This document shows positions 5,251 to 6,360 of a stretch of DNA of 6,360 nt, piece after piece. Where the stretch lies: NCBI GenBank assembly GCA_035507915.1, contig DATJNS010000254.1:1-6360 (forward strand), read 5' to 3'. The stretch is from JACQAI01 sp035507915 (GTDB taxonomy: Bacteria > Pseudomonadota > Alphaproteobacteria > Elsterales > Elsteraceae). The position numbers and the translations under genes were made by a program. How positions within the stretch are numbered: position 1 is the first letter of the stretch; each line of letters begins with the position of its first letter. The notes under the pieces are model-generated. The model saw only the letters and a program-made list of their open reading frames with translations. It ran no database searches and was not told the DNA's origin.

Positions 5251-6360
5251 TCAGTGCAGCTTGACGACAGGCTCGGTGCGCCGGGTGATCAGGCGCGCCA
5301 GCGTGTCGAGCGCGACCTTGGCGAAGCCGTGCAGCGCCAGCTCGTGCAGCTTGTAGAGCGAGACGTACATGAGGCGCGCGAAGAGGCCCTCGACCCAGAA
5401 GCTGCGCCCGATCAGCCGGCCCATCAGGTTGCCGACGGTCGTGTATTCGCCGAGCGAGACAAGCGAGCCGAAGTCGCGGTAGCGGAACGGCTCGAGCGGA
5501 CGGCCGGCGAGCCGGCGGCGGATCTGCCGGACCATATGGCTGGCTTGCTGATGCGCCGCCTGGGCGCGCGGCGGCACCGTGCCGGCGCGGCCGAGCCACG
5601 GGCAGGCGGCGCAGTCGCCGAGCGCGAAGACCGCGTCGTCGCGCGTCGTCTCGAGCGTATCGCGCACGACCAGCTGGTTGATCCGGTTGGTCTCGAGACC
5701 GCCGAGATCCTTGAGCACGTCGGACGCCTTCACCCCGGCAGCCCACACCACGAGCTCGGCGTCGATCGTTCTGCCGTCGCCGAACCGCACGCCGGCCGGC
5801 AGCACCTCGGCCACCTTGGCGCCGACATGCACCTGCACCCCGAGACCTTGAAGCAGCGTCGTGGCCGCCGCGGCGATGCGCTCGGGCAGCGCCGGTAGAA
5901 TCCGGGGCGCCGCCTCGATCAGATGGATGTGGATGTCGCGATCGGGCTCGATGCGGTCGAGACCGAAGGCGACCAGGTCGCGCGTGCTCTTGTGCAGCTC
6001 GGCGGCGAGCTCGACGCCGGTGGCGCCGGCGCCGATGATCGCGACCTTGAGCTGGGCGGGCCGCAGCGGCTCGGTCTGCGCCTGGGCGCGCAAACAGGCA
6101 TCGATCAGACGACGGTGGCAGCGCGCGGCCTCATCGACGGTGTCGAGACGCAGCGCGTGCTCGGACACGCCCGGCGTGCCGAAATCGTTGGTCAGGCTGC
6201 CGATCGCGATCACGAGCGTGTCGTAGCGCACGCGCTGGGCCGGGATGACGACGACGCCGTCGGCGCTCAGCGACGGCAAGATCTCGATCGTGCGGCCGGC
6301 GCGGTCGAGCCCGCCGAGCGCGCCGATCCGATAGCGGAAGCCGTGCCAGTGCGCCTGGGC
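5251..6360 (-). CDS. ndh: Type II NADH dehydrogenase (NDH-2), 5' end outside window
   Basis: The frame is open from the right edge to a TGA at 5253-5251, giving the last 369 residues of a protein that usually has about 430; the N-terminal FAD-binding GxGxxG is off the edge. Visible parts: LVIAIGSLTNDFGTPGV (49-65 of the fragment), the NADH-binding Rossmann motif IIGAGATGVELAAEL (108-122) with the acidic Glu149 that favours NADH over NADPH, VVWAAGVKAS (205-214), the FAD motif FALGDCAAC (245-253), PPRAQAAHQQA (263-273) at the quinone site, and a C-terminal stretch, MGRLIGRSFWVEGLFARLMYVSLYKLHELALHG with basic and hydrophobic faces, that anchors NDH-2 to the membrane. It passes electrons from NADH to quinone without pumping protons. 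An internal TTG at 6279 is not the real start, because the homologous sequence continues upstream. The gene converges on the lipoprotein pair and is not part of that operon. Confidence 0.93.
   Translation of the reverse strand, partial: AQAHWHGFRYRIGALGGLDRAGRTIEILPSLSADGVVVIPAQRVRYDTLVIAIGSLTNDFGTPGVSEHALRLDTVDEAARCHRRLIDACLRAQAQTEPLRPAQLKVAIIGAGATGVELAAELHKSTRDLVAFGLDRIEPDRDIHIHLIEAAPRILPALPERIAAAATTLLQGLGVQVHVGAKVAEVLPAGVRFGDGRTIDAELVVWAAGVKASDVLKDLGGLETNRINQLVVRDTLETTRDDAVFALGDCAACPWLGRAGTVPPRAQAAHQQASHMVRQIRRRLAGRPLEPFRYRDFGSLVSLGEYTTVGNLMGRLIGRSFWVEGLFARLMYVSLYKLHELALHGFAKVALDTLARLITRRTEPVVKLH

Noticed and set aside
5254..5898. Plus-strand frame of 214 codons opposite NDH-2
   Set aside because: Shadow frame; the minus strand carries all NDH-2 signatures.
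1..6360. Mobile element, CRISPR array, tRNA or phage content
   Set aside because: No direct repeats, transposase or integrase motifs, cloverleaf-like segments or regular spacers were seen on reading both strands.

Overview
This window is gene-dense, high-GC DNA (GC or C in most third codon positions, AGG/AAGG-type ribosome binding sites, 4-nt overlapping genes). It looks like ordinary chromosome of an alphaproteobacterium, possibly Rhizobiales or Rhodospirillales. That placement is an inference from protein style and composition; there is no rRNA or other phylogenetic marker. I see no tRNA, rRNA, CRISPR array, IS element, phage gene or plasmid gene.

Layout from left to right. (1) Positions 1-578, minus strand: the first 192 codons of a polysaccharide-deacetylase (NodB/PuuE-like) protein whose 3' end is off the left edge. 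(2) Positions 579-633: a short divergent intergenic spacer with a possible promoter and a small palindrome. (3) Positions 634-4317, plus strand: four genes joined by three successive 4-nt stop/start overlaps (ATGA, ATGA, GTGA). They encode a small SCP2-like protein, a cytosolic alpha/beta hydrolase, an Old Yellow Enzyme-family NADH:flavin oxidoreductase, and an exported alpha/beta hydrolase of the dienelactone hydrolase/PAF-acetylhydrolase type. (4) Positions 4318-4393: a more AT-rich gap. (5) Positions 4394-5211, plus strand: two small lipoprotein genes 2 nt apart, the second SlyB-like. (6) Positions 5251-6360, minus strand: the C-terminal 369 residues of a type II NADH dehydrogenase (NDH-2), converging on the lipoprotein pair, with its N-terminus off the right edge.

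How the genes may work together. The tight overlaps of the four-gene block argue for one transcript and coupled translation. The set (lipid/acyl-binding-like protein, two hydrolases, one flavin ene-reductase-like enzyme, divergent deacetylase-fold hydrolase) looks like a small catabolic or detoxifying module for an ester-, amide- or enone-containing compound. The substrate cannot be read from the sequence. The lipoprotein pair probably serves the cell envelope, and NDH-2 feeds electrons from NADH to quinone; neither has an evident link to the module.

The points most worth a second look are the changed catalytic positions. The oxidoreductase lacks the classic OYE His/Asn pair and carries an incomplete Fe-S-like cysteine set at its C-terminus. 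The deacetylase has Asn where the NodB family usually has its second metal-binding His. I did not find a clearly new type of system; the four-gene module is the best candidate for undescribed biochemistry.
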